Source of the DNA: JAGQRJ01 sp041402045
GTDB taxonomy: Bacteria; Planctomycetota; J058
Assembly (NCBI GenBank): GCA_041402045.1
Contig: JAWKSZ010000032.1
Span: 1-64,000 of the forward strand
Length of the DNA: 64,000 nt
Direction of reading: 5' to 3'
A model generated the notes under the pieces. The model was not told where the DNA came from, ran no database searches, and saw only the letters and a list, made by a program, of their open reading frames with translations. A program made the position numbers and the translations under genes. This document shows, piece by piece, positions 49,993-58,937 of the stretch. How positions within the stretch are numbered: the first letter of the stretch is position 1; each line of letters starts with the position of its first letter.

Positions 49993-52524
49993 TCAGTTCG
50001 GCGTGAAGGTCAGCACGCGCGGGTCCATGCCCTCGACGTCGACCTCGACCGTGAACGGGCGGCCCAGCTCCTCGAGGCGGAACACGGCCTGCCCCGTGGC
50101 CTCCTCGCCCTCCAGGTCGCGGAGCACGAACTCCCCGGTCAGCGGGGCCCCGGTGCTTGGATCCCAGGCCTTGACCTGCAGGCGCCGTCCGCGCTGGGGC
50201 TCGAGGCGCACCTCGACCGTGGGCTGGGGCGTGTGCTTCAGCTTGAGGTGCGCCCCCGAGTCGTCACTGAGGGTGAACCCCGGGACCTCGTGCTGCGCGC
50301 GCCGGCGCTCGACCGGGGCGTCCCCCCACAGGGTGCAGCGCGCCAGGCGCATTTCGTCGAAGCCCTTGATCCCCATGGCGGCGACGTCCATGGCCACGGG
50401 ACCGACCCCGGGCGCCAGGCGGTAGCGGAGCTCGATCGGCTTCCCGTCGTGCCGCGCTTGCTCGTCGCCCTTGAACGGGCGCAGGAGCAGGTCGGCGTAG
50501 CAGGGGACCGTGCGCCCGGCGACGTCCAGGGGCTCACGCACCGTCCGCTGCTCGATCTGCGCCCGATTCCCGCCGCCCAGCTCGCAGAACCAGGTCCCGT
50601 CACGGCCGACCTCGAGCTTGCCGAGGTTCAGGCGCGCGCCGCCCGCGAGCCACACGTCGCCTTGCTCGTCGGCCCGCAGCGTCATGGGCTGGGGCTCGCC
50701 CACGGGCGCGTCGAGGGTCAGCGTGCCCTCGGCGTCCAGGTCGTAGGTCCACAGCGCGGGGCCGCCGTCGGCGCGCAGCGCCCACTGCGCGCCCGCGACC
50801 CGCGGCCAGAGCGCGCCGCGCTGCTCGACGGGCAGCGGCTGGGGGTCGCCCAGGGCGTAGAGCCCGTAGCCCTCGAGGCGGGTGTTCCGGCCCTCGGTGG
50901 CGCGGACCACGTAGAGCGGGACACGGCCCTGGAGCTGGCTCCCGTCGGCGAAGCGGTAGTCGAACTCGACCCAGGCCACCCCGCGGCTGCCGTCGTCGGC
51001 GGGCCCCAGCGCCTCCGCGCCAGGGATCGCGCGCTCGACCCGGGTCACCTGCGCGCGCCCGCTCTGGCACATGGACCAGTCCGCGTGCTCCCCGTAGGGC
51101 TTGTGCGGCCCGTCGCCGGGGGTCGCCCCATACGCGGCCCCCGCCCACGCCTCGCGGCGCTTCATGAGGGTCCGGATCCCGGAGCGATCCTGGACGTCGG
51201 CGTAGTCGATCTCGGCCCCGGCGAGGGCGTCGCTCGTGAGCCACAGGTGGGCCTGCGCCTGGTCCGCGATCGGGCGCGCGTCGATCCGCGGGTCGCGGAA
51301 CCAGTCGTCGTCCTTGAACACGTCGAGGAACCCGGCCAGCTCCGGCGCGCCGCAGGCGAAGTCGAGCATGTAGGGCGGCACCGGGCGCGGGCTGAGGATC
51401 ACGTGAGCGAAGCCGTCCTCGTAGTAGGCGACCCCCGAGTGCAGGAGCGTGCGCTCGCCGCGGGCGTTCAGGAGCTCGGCGTGGGCGGCGACCCCCACGG
51501 TCTCGACGTCGACCGCCACGGCGTGCCCCAGGACCGCGACCGGCGTGACCCGGTAGCGCTGCGTCGTGAACGCCTGGAGGATCCGGGCCTCGCCCTGGAC
51601 CAGCGCGCCGAGGGCGTGGGCCGAGGTGCGCTCGAGGCCGAGCTGCAGCGCCTCGGCGTGGGCGAGGTAAGGGCCCCGGTCGTCGTAGGCCACGACGAGC
51701 ACGTCGTCCACGAAGGCGCGCCCGGCGTGGGCGCTGAGCCGCCCGGCCTCGCGCTCACCGAGGTCGAGGAAGCCGACCCGGCGCTCGAGGGGCGCCTCGG
51801 GGTCGGGGTCGAGGTCGAGCACGGCGCGCCAGGCGCCGAGCTTCAGCGGCGGGAGGGTCGGCGCGGGCTCGATCGGCGACACGTCGACGACCAGCGCCCC
51901 GTCGCCGAGCTTGCGCACGGTCAGCGCGAACTCGCGCCCCGTGCGCGAGCGCGCGCGCAGCGCCTGGCCCACCCGCAGGCCGTCGACCTTGGGGGCCCAG
52001 CGCGGGAGCGCGCCTGCGAGGGGCGCCAGGCGGCCCTGAGGCGCAGGGCGGTCGCTCGAGACCTTGCGCGGCGTCTCGAACAGCGACGGATTCGCCAGGT
52101 CGATCACGAAGTCCGCCCACGTGGCCAGGTCGCCGCCCATGGCCTCCTGGAACGCGCGGCCTTCCTTCGTCTTCCAGCGCTCGAGGTCGGGCAGGCGGCC
52201 GGCGCGCCGGCCCTCGAGGTCGAGGTAGGCCCAGGTGCTGGGGCGCGCTCCGCCGGCCAGGGGCGCGTCGTTCTTCAGGTCGACGCTCGCGCGCCAGCCG
52301 TCCTCGGGCACGGCGTTGTCGAGGAAGTCGACGCTGGCCACGCGGTCGGCGCGCAGCTCGCGCACGCCGGCTTCGGTCTCCACACGGTAGGTGCCCTGGG
52401 AGAACTCCAGCAGCTCCCCCACGACGGCGTCCCCGTCTCTCAGGCGCACGCGCACCTTCGGCGCGGCAGCGGCCACACTCGCGAGGAGCGCGCACAGGAG
52501 CAGGAACGAGCGAACACGGGTCAT
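49993..52524 (-). CDS. Large secreted protein with N-terminal Sm-like module
   Basis: 843 residues with a signal peptide (MTRVRSFLLLCALLASVAAA). ATG 52524 has GGAGG and gives an exact signal peptide start. Residues about 24-72 (KVRVRLRDGDAVVGELLEFS ... VASVDFLD) form a small beta module that also ends the kinase encoded upstream. The remainder is a multi-domain beta-rich region with NPCBM-like or glycan-binding appearance (WAYLDLEGRRAGRL, FVDDVLVVAYDDRGPY), not assignable by eye. It is 60 bp downstream of the kinase gene, suggesting a shared transcript. Confidence 0.8.
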   Translation of the reverse strand: MTRVRSFLLLCALLASVAAAAPKVRVRLRDGDAVVGELLEFSQGTYRVETEAGVRELRADRVASVDFLDNAVPEDGWRASVDLKNDAPLAGGARPSTWAYLDLEGRRAGRLPDLERWKTKEGRAFQEAMGGDLATWADFVIDLANPSLFETPRKVSSDRPAPQGRLAPLAGALPRWAPKVDGLRVGQALRARSRTGREFALTVRKLGDGALVVDVSPIEPAPTLPPLKLGAWRAVLDLDPDPEAPLERRVGFLDLGEREAGRLSAHAGRAFVDDVLVVAYDDRGPYLAHAEALQLGLERTSAHALGALVQGEARILQAFTTQRYRVTPVAVLGHAVAVDVETVGVAAHAELLNARGERTLLHSGVAYYEDGFAHVILSPRPVPPYMLDFACGAPELAGFLDVFKDDDWFRDPRIDARPIADQAQAHLWLTSDALAGAEIDYADVQDRSGIRTLMKRREAWAGAAYGATPGDGPHKPYGEHADWSMCQSGRAQVTRVERAIPGAEALGPADDGSRGVAWVEFDYRFADGSQLQGRVPLYVVRATEGRNTRLEGYGLYALGDPQPLPVEQRGALWPRVAGAQWALRADGGPALWTYDLDAEGTLTLDAPVGEPQPMTLRADEQGDVWLAGGARLNLGKLEVGRDGTWFCELGGGNRAQIEQRTVREPLDVAGRTVPCYADLLLRPFKGDEQARHDGKPIELRYRLAPGVGPVAMDVAAMGIKGFDEMRLARCTLWGDAPVERRRAQHEVPGFTLSDDSGAHLKLKHTPQPTVEVRLEPQRGRRLQVKAWDPSTGAPLTGEFVLRDLEGEEATGQAVFRLEELGRPFTVEVDVEGMDPRVLTFTPN

Positions 52525-52584
52525 TGGGTCCTCCGGGCCCCGGCGCGCAGCAGAAGGCACGCGCCGTGCCAGGCGACAACTCGC

Positions 52585-53829
52585 CTAGCGGGGAGCGGCG
52601 GGGTCAGGGCTCGGGGCAGGCTGCCCCGCGGGCGCGGGGTCGAGGTGCCGGATCGTGACGACGTCGGCGCTGGCCAGGGTCGTGAGCGCGCCGTCCGGGC
52701 CCTTGAGCACGAGGGAGTCCTGCTCGGGGCGAATCGCCTCGAGGGTGCCCCGCACCCGGGCGCCGTTCAGGAGCTCGAGCTCGACCTCGGCCGGGGGCGG
52801 CAGACCGGCGGCGGAGGGGCCCGGGTCGGGGCCGAGGGTCAGCGCGAGGCCGACGAGCAGGGGCAGGGCCAGGAGCCCGGCGATCAGGGGCGCGCGTCCG
52901 CGGCGCGCGGGCGGTTGGGTCTCGGCCTCGCTCGGGGGCGGGGCCGGGCGCTGGGGCACCTGGAGCTCGCGGGTCGAGGCCGCGGCGAGCCGCGCCTGGA
53001 GGATCACGGTGGAGGCGGTGCCGGCCTGGGCGCCGAGGGCGCGGAGCGCGGCGGCCATGGCCTCGGCGCTCGGGGGTCGGCGCGCGGGGTCCTTGGCCAG
53101 GGCCTGGGTCACGACCGCCACGAGCCCGGCGTCGAGGCCAGGGACGAGGGTCCCCAGGTCCGGGGGCTCGTCGTCGAGGTGCATGCGCAGGAGCGCCACC
53201 GCGCTCTGGGCCACGAAGGGCGGGCGTCCGCTGAGCAGCTCGAACAGGAGCGCCCCCACGGCGTAGAGGTCACTCGGCGGGCCGGCCTCGGCGCCGCGGA
53301 CCTGCTCGGGGCTCATGTAGGTCGGGGTGCCCATGATCGTGCCGGCCTGGGTCAAGCGGCTGCGGTCCTGGGCCAGGGCCAGGCCGAAGTCGACCAGGCG
53401 CGGGACGCCCTCGGGGTCGACGAGGACGTTCCCCGGCTTCACGTCGCGGTGGACGACGCCGGCGGCGTGGGCGGCGGCGAGGGCGTCGAGGAGCGCGGCG
53501 GTGAGCTCCACCGCGGCCCGGGGGCCGAGGGCGCGCTCCTTCCCCAGGAGCGTCTCCAGGCTGCGGCCGGGCACGTAGTCCATGGCGTAGAACACGCGCT
53601 CGCCCTCGCGCTCGAGGCGCGAGCGCGCGGCGACGATCCCCGGGTGGTCGAGGGACTCGAGCACCTCGACCTCGCGGGCGAAGCGCTCGAAGTGTTCGTC
53701 CACGTCGCGCATGAGCTTGAGCGCGACCTCGGCGCCGTCGGGGTCGCGGGCCAGCCACACGGCGCCCATGCCGCCCTCGCCGAGGGGGCGCTCGAGGATG
53801 AACCCGCCGACGCGCTCGCCTGCCTGCAC
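52585..53829 (-). CDS. Ser/Thr protein kinase with extracytoplasmic Sm-like domain
   Basis: 414 residues from GTG 53829. Kinase motifs: GEGGMGAVWLARD, VALKLM, HRDVKPGNVLV, DFGLAL, SPEQ. A membrane helix lies at about 330-350 and the C-terminus (about 362-405: VELELLNGARVRGTLEAIRP) is a small beta module like that at the start of the secreted neighbour. The start is uncertain because the frame is open upstream; GTG 53829 places the fold within ten residues and gives the usual AGERVGGFILE opening. It is divergent from the first RHS gene across a 272-bp gap. Confidence 0.88.
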   Translation of the reverse strand: MQAGERVGGFILERPLGEGGMGAVWLARDPDGAEVALKLMRDVDEHFERFAREVEVLESLDHPGIVAARSRLEREGERVFYAMDYVPGRSLETLLGKERALGPRAAVELTAALLDALAAAHAAGVVHRDVKPGNVLVDPEGVPRLVDFGLALAQDRSRLTQAGTIMGTPTYMSPEQVRGAEAGPPSDLYAVGALLFELLSGRPPFVAQSAVALLRMHLDDEPPDLGTLVPGLDAGLVAVVTQALAKDPARRPPSAEAMAAALRALGAQAGTASTVILQARLAAASTRELQVPQRPAPPPSEAETQPPARRGRAPLIAGLLALPLLVGLALTLGPDPGPSAAGLPPPAEVELELLNGARVRGTLEAIRPEQDSLVLKGPDGALTTLASADVVTIRHLDPAPAGQPAPSPDPAAPR

Positions 53830-54027
53830 CGGAGCAGTGTAGGCGAAACGCAGGGTCGACCCCAGCGCGCCCCGCGCGGGAGGAACACGCGGAGCGGGCA
53901 CGACTTGATCGCGTGCGCAGGCCGCACGGAGCTTCTCGCGAGGACCTGAAAGTCTTTTCAAAGACCTTTTCGCTGACCCCGATGGCACCTAAGGGAATCG
54001 AAAGAATCGTTGCGAATTCGCGAGTTA

Positions 54028-54050
54028 CGGCTGGCCCGGCGCTTGCCCTA
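54028..54050 (+). promoter_or_regulatory. Sigma-54-type promoter of the first RHS gene
   Basis: TGGCCCGGCGCTTGC (54032-54046) matches the -24/-12 form TGGCAC-N5-TTGC with one mismatch, and the GG and GC elements are 12 bases apart as required. The GTG start is about 56 bases downstream. The second RHS gene has a similar match at 58884-58899. If used, expression would need an enhancer-binding activator. Confidence 0.5.
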
Positions 54051-54101
54051 GGCCTCTGCACGAGCCGGGAGGCGGCTCTACACCACGCGGAGGAAGACGC
54101 T

Positions 54102-57100
54102 GTGAAGTTGACTGTAGTTCGATTGACGACGTATGCGCTCATGCTTGGAGCGCTTGGTTTCGGCCCCGCAGTGGCCGGTCAACTCGAGGACCCGAGCGTC
54201 CTCCGGGACCTGCAGGTCCAGCCGCTCGAAGGCACCGTCGAGCTGAGCCGGTCGGACCTGGAGCTCGGCGACGGCCCGAGCTCGATCGCGCTCCTGCGCA
54301 CGCACCGCCCCGGCTGGGGTGACCTGCGCAACTTCGGCACCCAATGGACCAGCGTCCTGGACGCGCGCCTCGTCCCCCAAAAGGACGGGAGCGTCGTGTT
54401 CCTCACCCCCACCGGCGACCTGCAGCTCTTCGAGCGCGATCAGGACGGCGTGCTGCGCGCCGTGTTCGGCATGCCCCACGCGATCGAAGAGCACGCCGGC
54501 GGCAGCTCGCTGCGCCTCGGCACCCAGTTCTTCGCCTTCGACGCCGAGGGCCGCCTCGAGCGCATGAACACCGCGCATACCTCGCTCAAGCTGATCCGCG
54601 ATCGCCAAGGCCTGGTGAGCAAGGTCGACACCAGCGCCGGCCCGATCACCGTCGAGCGCGACGACCGCGGCGCGCTGGTCGCCCTCTCGGCCCAGGGTCA
54701 GCGCGTCGCCTACACCCGCGACGACGCCGGCAACCTGCTCCAGATCGCGGCCCAGGGTCGCCAGGAGACCTACGCCTACGACGCCGCCGGGCGCCTCTGC
54801 GCCGCCGGCGCCGCCACGATCGCCTACGACGCCCAGGGTCGCGTGACCCAGGTCGAGGCCAAGGGCTTCCCCACCGCGCGCTACGCCCGCGACGAGGAGG
54901 GCCGCACCGTCACCACCACCGTCGGCGAGACCACCACCGTGCTCGAGGTCAGCAAGGACGGCCTCACGCACACCGAGACCACCGACGGCACGCTCTCCGT
55001 CCTCGAGTTCGACGAGCGCGGCCGCCCGGTCAAGGCCGTGCGCGGCGACGAGGTCCTCGAGCTCGCCTACGACGCTCAGGGCCGCCTCGTGCAGCAGGGC
55101 GACACCCGCTTCCTCTACGGCCGCGGCGTGCTCCCCACCGCCGCGATCCAGAAGGACGGCGCCGTCACCAAGTTCAGCTACGACGACCAGGGCCGCATGC
55201 GCTCCTACAGCGCCGGCGAGATCGCGACCCAGTTCCGCTACGACCCGGACGGCCGCCTGACCCAGGTCCAGGGCCAGGGCGAGGACGTGCGCTTCGCCTA
55301 CGACAGCCACGGCTTGCTCACCCAGGTCGTCACCCCCGAGGGTCGCACCCGCTTCAGCCGCGACCACGAGGGTCGGCTCTCCATGGTCCACGGGCCCGAC
55401 GGCTCGCTGACCGAGGTCTCCTACCAGGACGGCCTCGAGGTCCACGTCTCCCTCGACAAGGCCGGCAACACCGTGCGCGAGGTGCGCTACGACGCGCTCG
55501 GCCGCCTGGTCTACGAGCAGGACCTCCAGGGCCGGATCAAGACCCTGAGCTACGACGAGGCCGGCCAGTTGGCCACGCTCGGCACGCCCCAGGGCACGCT
55601 CGCCAGCTTCGCCTACTCCGACACCGGCGCCTTCGAGGGCCTGACCGACGCCAACGGCAACCCGGTCAAGGTCCTGGACGGCGGCAAGCGGATCGTGATC
55701 CAGGACAAGGCCTCCGGCGAGCGGATCGCCGAGTTCGACGACCAGGGTCGCCTGCTCGAGGAGACCAAGAACGGCGTCACCACCCGCTTCGTCTACGACG
55801 AGGCCGGCCGCGTCGTCCAGCGCAAGACCCCCGAGGGCCTCGAGCGCTTCGCCTACGACGCGGACGGGAACCTCACCAGCCTCCACGGCCCGCAGGGCGG
55901 CCTCGAGCTGGCCTACGAGAACGGCAAGCTCGTGCGCCTCGAGGCCTCGCCCCTGGGCCTGGCCGTCGAGCACCGCTACGACGCCAAGGGCAACAAGGTC
56001 GCCTCGAAGCTCCCCTGGGGCGAGGTCCACTACGCCTACGACGAGGCCGACCGCCTGACCGGCGTGCAGACCCCGGCCGGTGACTGGATCCGCTTCGAGC
56101 TCGACGCCCAGGGCCGCCGCGTCGCCGCCCACTACCCCGGCGGCGTCGACACGACCTTCGCCTACACCGGCGAGCGCCTGAGCTCGATCGTGACCACCAA
56201 GGACGGCGAGACCCTCGAGCAGCGCGTCTACGGCTACTCCTTCGACGGCACCGTCGAGTCGGTCGAGACCCTGGACGGCGTGACCCGCTTCACCCACGAC
56301 GCCGCCGGTCAGCTGATCGAGGCCAAGGGACCCCAGGGCCTCGTGCGCTACGCCTACGACGCCATGGGCAACCGCACCGCCGAGACCGTCGACGGCGAGA
56401 CCGTCGAGTCCGTCTACGGCGAGGGCAACCGGATCGTGAAGCGCGGTGACGTGGCCTTCACCCACCACCCGAACGGCGCGATCGCCTCCAAGGGCGAGGC
56501 CAGCTACCGCTACACCTCCAAGGGTCAGCTCGCCGAGGTCTCGTATGCCGACGGCAGCGCGATCCGCTACGGCTACGCCCCGAACGGGACCCGCCTCTGG
56601 CGCGAGGACCAAAACGGCAAGACCTTCTACCTCCCCGGCCTGAACGGCACCCTGGGCGAGTTCGACCAGGACCGCAAGCTCGTCACCGGCTACGTCCTCG
56701 GCGGCGCCCTGGACGAGGTCCTCGCCGCCAGCCACGGCGCCGAGCAGGTCTTCTACCACGTCGACCTCGTGCGCTCGGTGACCGCCATGACCACCGCCGA
56801 GGGCAAGCTCGCCGCGAGCTTCGACTACGACGCCTTCGGCCGTGAGCTCGCCGCCACCGGGCCCGCCGCCGAGTGGAACCAGATCCGCTACGCCTCGCGC
56901 CCCGTCGACCTCGCCACCGGCGACTACGACTACCGCGCCCGCACCTACGCCCCCGAGCTCGGCCGCTTCACCAGCCCCGACCCCGTCTCCTTCCTCGGCG
57001 GCGTCAACCTCTACGCCTACGTCGAGAACGCCCCCCTCGCCCTCAACGACCCCCTCGGCCTGTTCCCCGGCCAGGGTCTGATCGAGGACGCGGCCGGTGG

Positions 57101-58043
57101 CCTGGTCGACCTCGGCCGTGACACCGTGGGCGTGGTCACCGACGGCGCCCAGGCCGTGGGCAGCGGGCTCGCCACCGCCGGCCGCGCCACCGTCAACGGG
57201 ATCGCGACCGCCGGTCGCGCCACCGTCAACGGGATCGCCACCGCCGGTCGCGCCACCGTCAGCGCGCTCGCCACCGCCGGTCGCGCCACCGCCAGCGCGC
57301 TCGCCACCGCCGGCCGCGCCACCGGGCGCTTCCTGCGCGACGCCGGCTACTTCGCGGTCGGCCTCGCCGTCGCTCCCTTCGTCGGCGCTTACTACGCCGG
57401 TCGCTGGGCCGGCGAGCAGATCGTCAACGGCGCCCGGGCCTTCGGCCGGGGGATCGCCGCGATCGGCCGCGGGATCGGCAGCGCCGCGAGCTGGGTCTGG
57501 AACAACAGGGCGGACATTGGCTACGGGATCGTCGGCCTCGCCGTGCTGCCCTTCTACGCCACCTACAAGCTGCTCGAGGGCGGCGTGCGTCTGGGGATCG
57601 CCGCGGTGCGCGGGATCGTCGCCGGGATCGGCGCCACGATCAACTTCCTCAAGCGCCTGCGCCTGCCCTTCGAGATCGACTTCCGCTCGCCCCTGGGCCC
57701 GGACGGGGGTGAGTTCTCGAGCCCGCTCCTCGCTCGCTCCTTCGAGACCGGCACCCAGCTCGCCGTGGCCCTCGAGATCCGTCAGATCCTGGCCGAGCTC
57801 TGGCCCACGATCGGCTCGGGCCTCGAGAGCGAAAAGCTCGACGAGCTGCGCGGCCGCGCGGTCAGCGACGGGGCCCGCTCGGTGATCGACCAACTGCAGC
57901 AGGTCTACGAGGACGGCGCCGACGCCGGCACCTCGAGCGACGACCTGCGGAACGCCGCGATCGCCCTGGCGGCCGCGATCGGCGCCGACCCCGCGAGCTT
58001 CGGCGCGGGCTCGACGACCGTCCCCGCCGGCTTCCCGCGCTAG
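54102..58043 (+). CDS. RHS repeat protein
   Basis: 1313 residues from GTG 54102 (GGAGG upstream). A signal peptide (1-25, ending AVAG) is followed by a beta-rich head and then about 30 YD repeats of the form YDxxGRL (about 180-930). The RHS core closes with YRARTYAPELGRFTSPDP (about 944-961). The variable C-terminus has five 11-residue repeats (ATAGRATVNGI-type, 57171-57335), two hydrophobic segments and a charged helical end. RHS shells encapsulate a C-terminal toxin; no nuclease or deaminase motif is visible here. A near-identical copy follows at 58938. Confidence 0.93.
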   Translation: MKLTVVRLTTYALMLGALGFGPAVAGQLEDPSVLRDLQVQPLEGTVELSRSDLELGDGPSSIALLRTHRPGWGDLRNFGTQWTSVLDARLVPQKDGSVVFLTPTGDLQLFERDQDGVLRAVFGMPHAIEEHAGGSSLRLGTQFFAFDAEGRLERMNTAHTSLKLIRDRQGLVSKVDTSAGPITVERDDRGALVALSAQGQRVAYTRDDAGNLLQIAAQGRQETYAYDAAGRLCAAGAATIAYDAQGRVTQVEAKGFPTARYARDEEGRTVTTTVGETTTVLEVSKDGLTHTETTDGTLSVLEFDERGRPVKAVRGDEVLELAYDAQGRLVQQGDTRFLYGRGVLPTAAIQKDGAVTKFSYDDQGRMRSYSAGEIATQFRYDPDGRLTQVQGQGEDVRFAYDSHGLLTQVVTPEGRTRFSRDHEGRLSMVHGPDGSLTEVSYQDGLEVHVSLDKAGNTVREVRYDALGRLVYEQDLQGRIKTLSYDEAGQLATLGTPQGTLASFAYSDTGAFEGLTDANGNPVKVLDGGKRIVIQDKASGERIAEFDDQGRLLEETKNGVTTRFVYDEAGRVVQRKTPEGLERFAYDADGNLTSLHGPQGGLELAYENGKLVRLEASPLGLAVEHRYDAKGNKVASKLPWGEVHYAYDEADRLTGVQTPAGDWIRFELDAQGRRVAAHYPGGVDTTFAYTGERLSSIVTTKDGETLEQRVYGYSFDGTVESVETLDGVTRFTHDAAGQLIEAKGPQGLVRYAYDAMGNRTAETVDGETVESVYGEGNRIVKRGDVAFTHHPNGAIASKGEASYRYTSKGQLAEVSYADGSAIRYGYAPNGTRLWREDQNGKTFYLPGLNGTLGEFDQDRKLVTGYVLGGALDEVLAASHGAEQVFYHVDLVRSVTAMTTAEGKLAASFDYDAFGRELAATGPAAEWNQIRYASRPVDLATGDYDYRARTYAPELGRFTSPDPVSFLGGVNLYAYVENAPLALNDPLGLFPGQGLIEDAAGGLVDLGRDTVGVVTDGAQAVGSGLATAGRATVNGIATAGRATVNGIATAGRATVSALATAGRATASALATAGRATGRFLRDAGYFAVGLAVAPFVGAYYAGRWAGEQIVNGARAFGRGIAAIGRGIGSAASWVWNNRADIGYGIVGLAVLPFYATYKLLEGGVRLGIAAVRGIVAGIGATINFLKRLRLPFEIDFRSPLGPDGGEFSSPLLARSFETGTQLAVALEIRQILAELWPTIGSGLESEKLDELRGRAVSDGARSVIDQLQQVYEDGADAGTSSDDLRNAAIALAAAIGADPASFGAGSTTVPAGFPR

Positions 58044-58063
58044 AACCTTCCTTCCGCTTCGTT

Positions 58064-58102
58064 GCCAGCCCCCGCCCCGTGCGGGGGCTGGCGCTTTGGT
58101 TT
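58064..58102 (+). terminator. Intrinsic terminator of the first RHS gene
   Basis: GCCAGCCCCCGC (58064-58075) and GCGGGGGCTGGC (58081-58092) form a perfect 12-bp stem with a CCCGT loop, followed by GCTTTGGTTT. It lies 21 bp after the RHS stop. Confidence 0.8.
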
Positions 58103-58117
58103 AGCGGGTGTCGGGCC

Positions 58118-58309
58118 TTGACCGTGATCCGCGGGACCCGGATCCCAGTCCACCTGATCGCCGACATGATGAGGCAAGGCGCGACTGTCGAAGAGATCCT
58201 CAGCGGCTACCCCCGTCTCGACGAGGAAAAGCTAGAGCTCGTGCGGGTCTACGCCTCGGCATACAGGAAGCAGGGGCGACCGAAGCACCCGTGGCACTCC
58301 GCTTCCTGA
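58118..58309 (+). pseudogene. DUF433 antitoxin, N-terminus missing
   Basis: The frame reads TVIRGTRIPVHLIADMMRQG followed by EEILSGYPRLDEEKLELVRVYA, a clear DUF433 match. The normal first 15-20 residues before CGGxPVIRGTR are absent: the sequence passes upstream straight into the RHS terminator. A TTG at 58118 is the only nearby in-frame start. With the frameshifted toxin that follows it is a decayed toxin-antitoxin pair. Confidence 0.6.
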
Positions 58310-58742
58310 TCGACGAGTGCCTGCACACGAGCCTGCGCGGCTTGGCTCACGAGGCGCAGTATGAGGCCGAGCATGTCGTCTACCACTCCTGGAACGGACC
58401 TCTGGCTGAGATCCTGCTCGACGAGGAGTGGACCCTCGTCACCAACAACGGGCCGGACTCCTCGCGATCCTCAACCGAAAGATCACCCGCGACGGTCTCG
58501 AACTTCACCCTGGGCTGGTCTTGTTCCTCCACAACGTCCGGCCGGACGCGCAGCGTGTCCTGTTCCAGGCCACCCTCGACTACCTCGACGGGCGAGACGA
58601 CCTGATCAATACCGTCCTGGAGGTCGACGTCGACCCGACGACCGCAGCGCTCCTCGATCCGAACCGCAGGCTCGACGAGGTGACCTGGGCTCAGGTCTGT
58701 GACCAGCTGCGTCCTCAGTTCAGGGAGTTTCCGCTTCCCTAG
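58291..58742 (+). pseudogene. DUF5615 PIN-like toxin, frameshifted
   Basis: From GTG 58291 the frame reads VALRFLIDECLHTSLRGLAH and on to WTLVTNNGPD, typical of DUF5615, then breaks at about 58460. The rest (LLAILNRKITRDGLELHPGL ...) continues in another frame to 58742. One T is missing in GACTCCTCG relative to the expected GACTTCCTCG. The intact protein would be about 150 residues. The acidic residues Asp in LIDECL and the ALINDN-like TNNGPD motif of the nuclease site are visible. Confidence 0.7.
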
Positions 58743-58883
58743 CCAGTGGGCGCCTGACCTGCGTGCGCCTCGCGCACGCCGGCTCCCAGGTCCTTCCCAG
58801 CGCCGTCCCACGTCCCTTTTCACCCATCGCCCCTCCGCTGAAAACATGGAGGCCGATCGCCTGCGCCCGCAGGGGTTGTGCCG

Positions 58884-58899
58884 CGGCCCCGGGCTTGCA
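58884..58899 (+). promoter_or_regulatory. Sigma-54-like promoter of the second RHS copy
   Basis: CGGCCCCGGGCTTGCA has GG (58885-58886) and GC (58897-58898) 12 bases apart, like the site ahead of the first copy but with a poorer -24 half. The ATG of the second RHS copy is about 40 bases downstream. Confidence 0.4.
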
Positions 58900-58937
58900 C
58901 TCCGTCACGCAACGGATTGCCCGGAAGGATCACGGCC

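Noticed and set aside
54078..57893. 1271-codon open frame antisense to the first RHS gene
   Set aside because: High G+C leaves few stops on the opposite strand; the product is Val/Gly/Asp/Leu-rich without domains and mirrors the YD-repeat gene.
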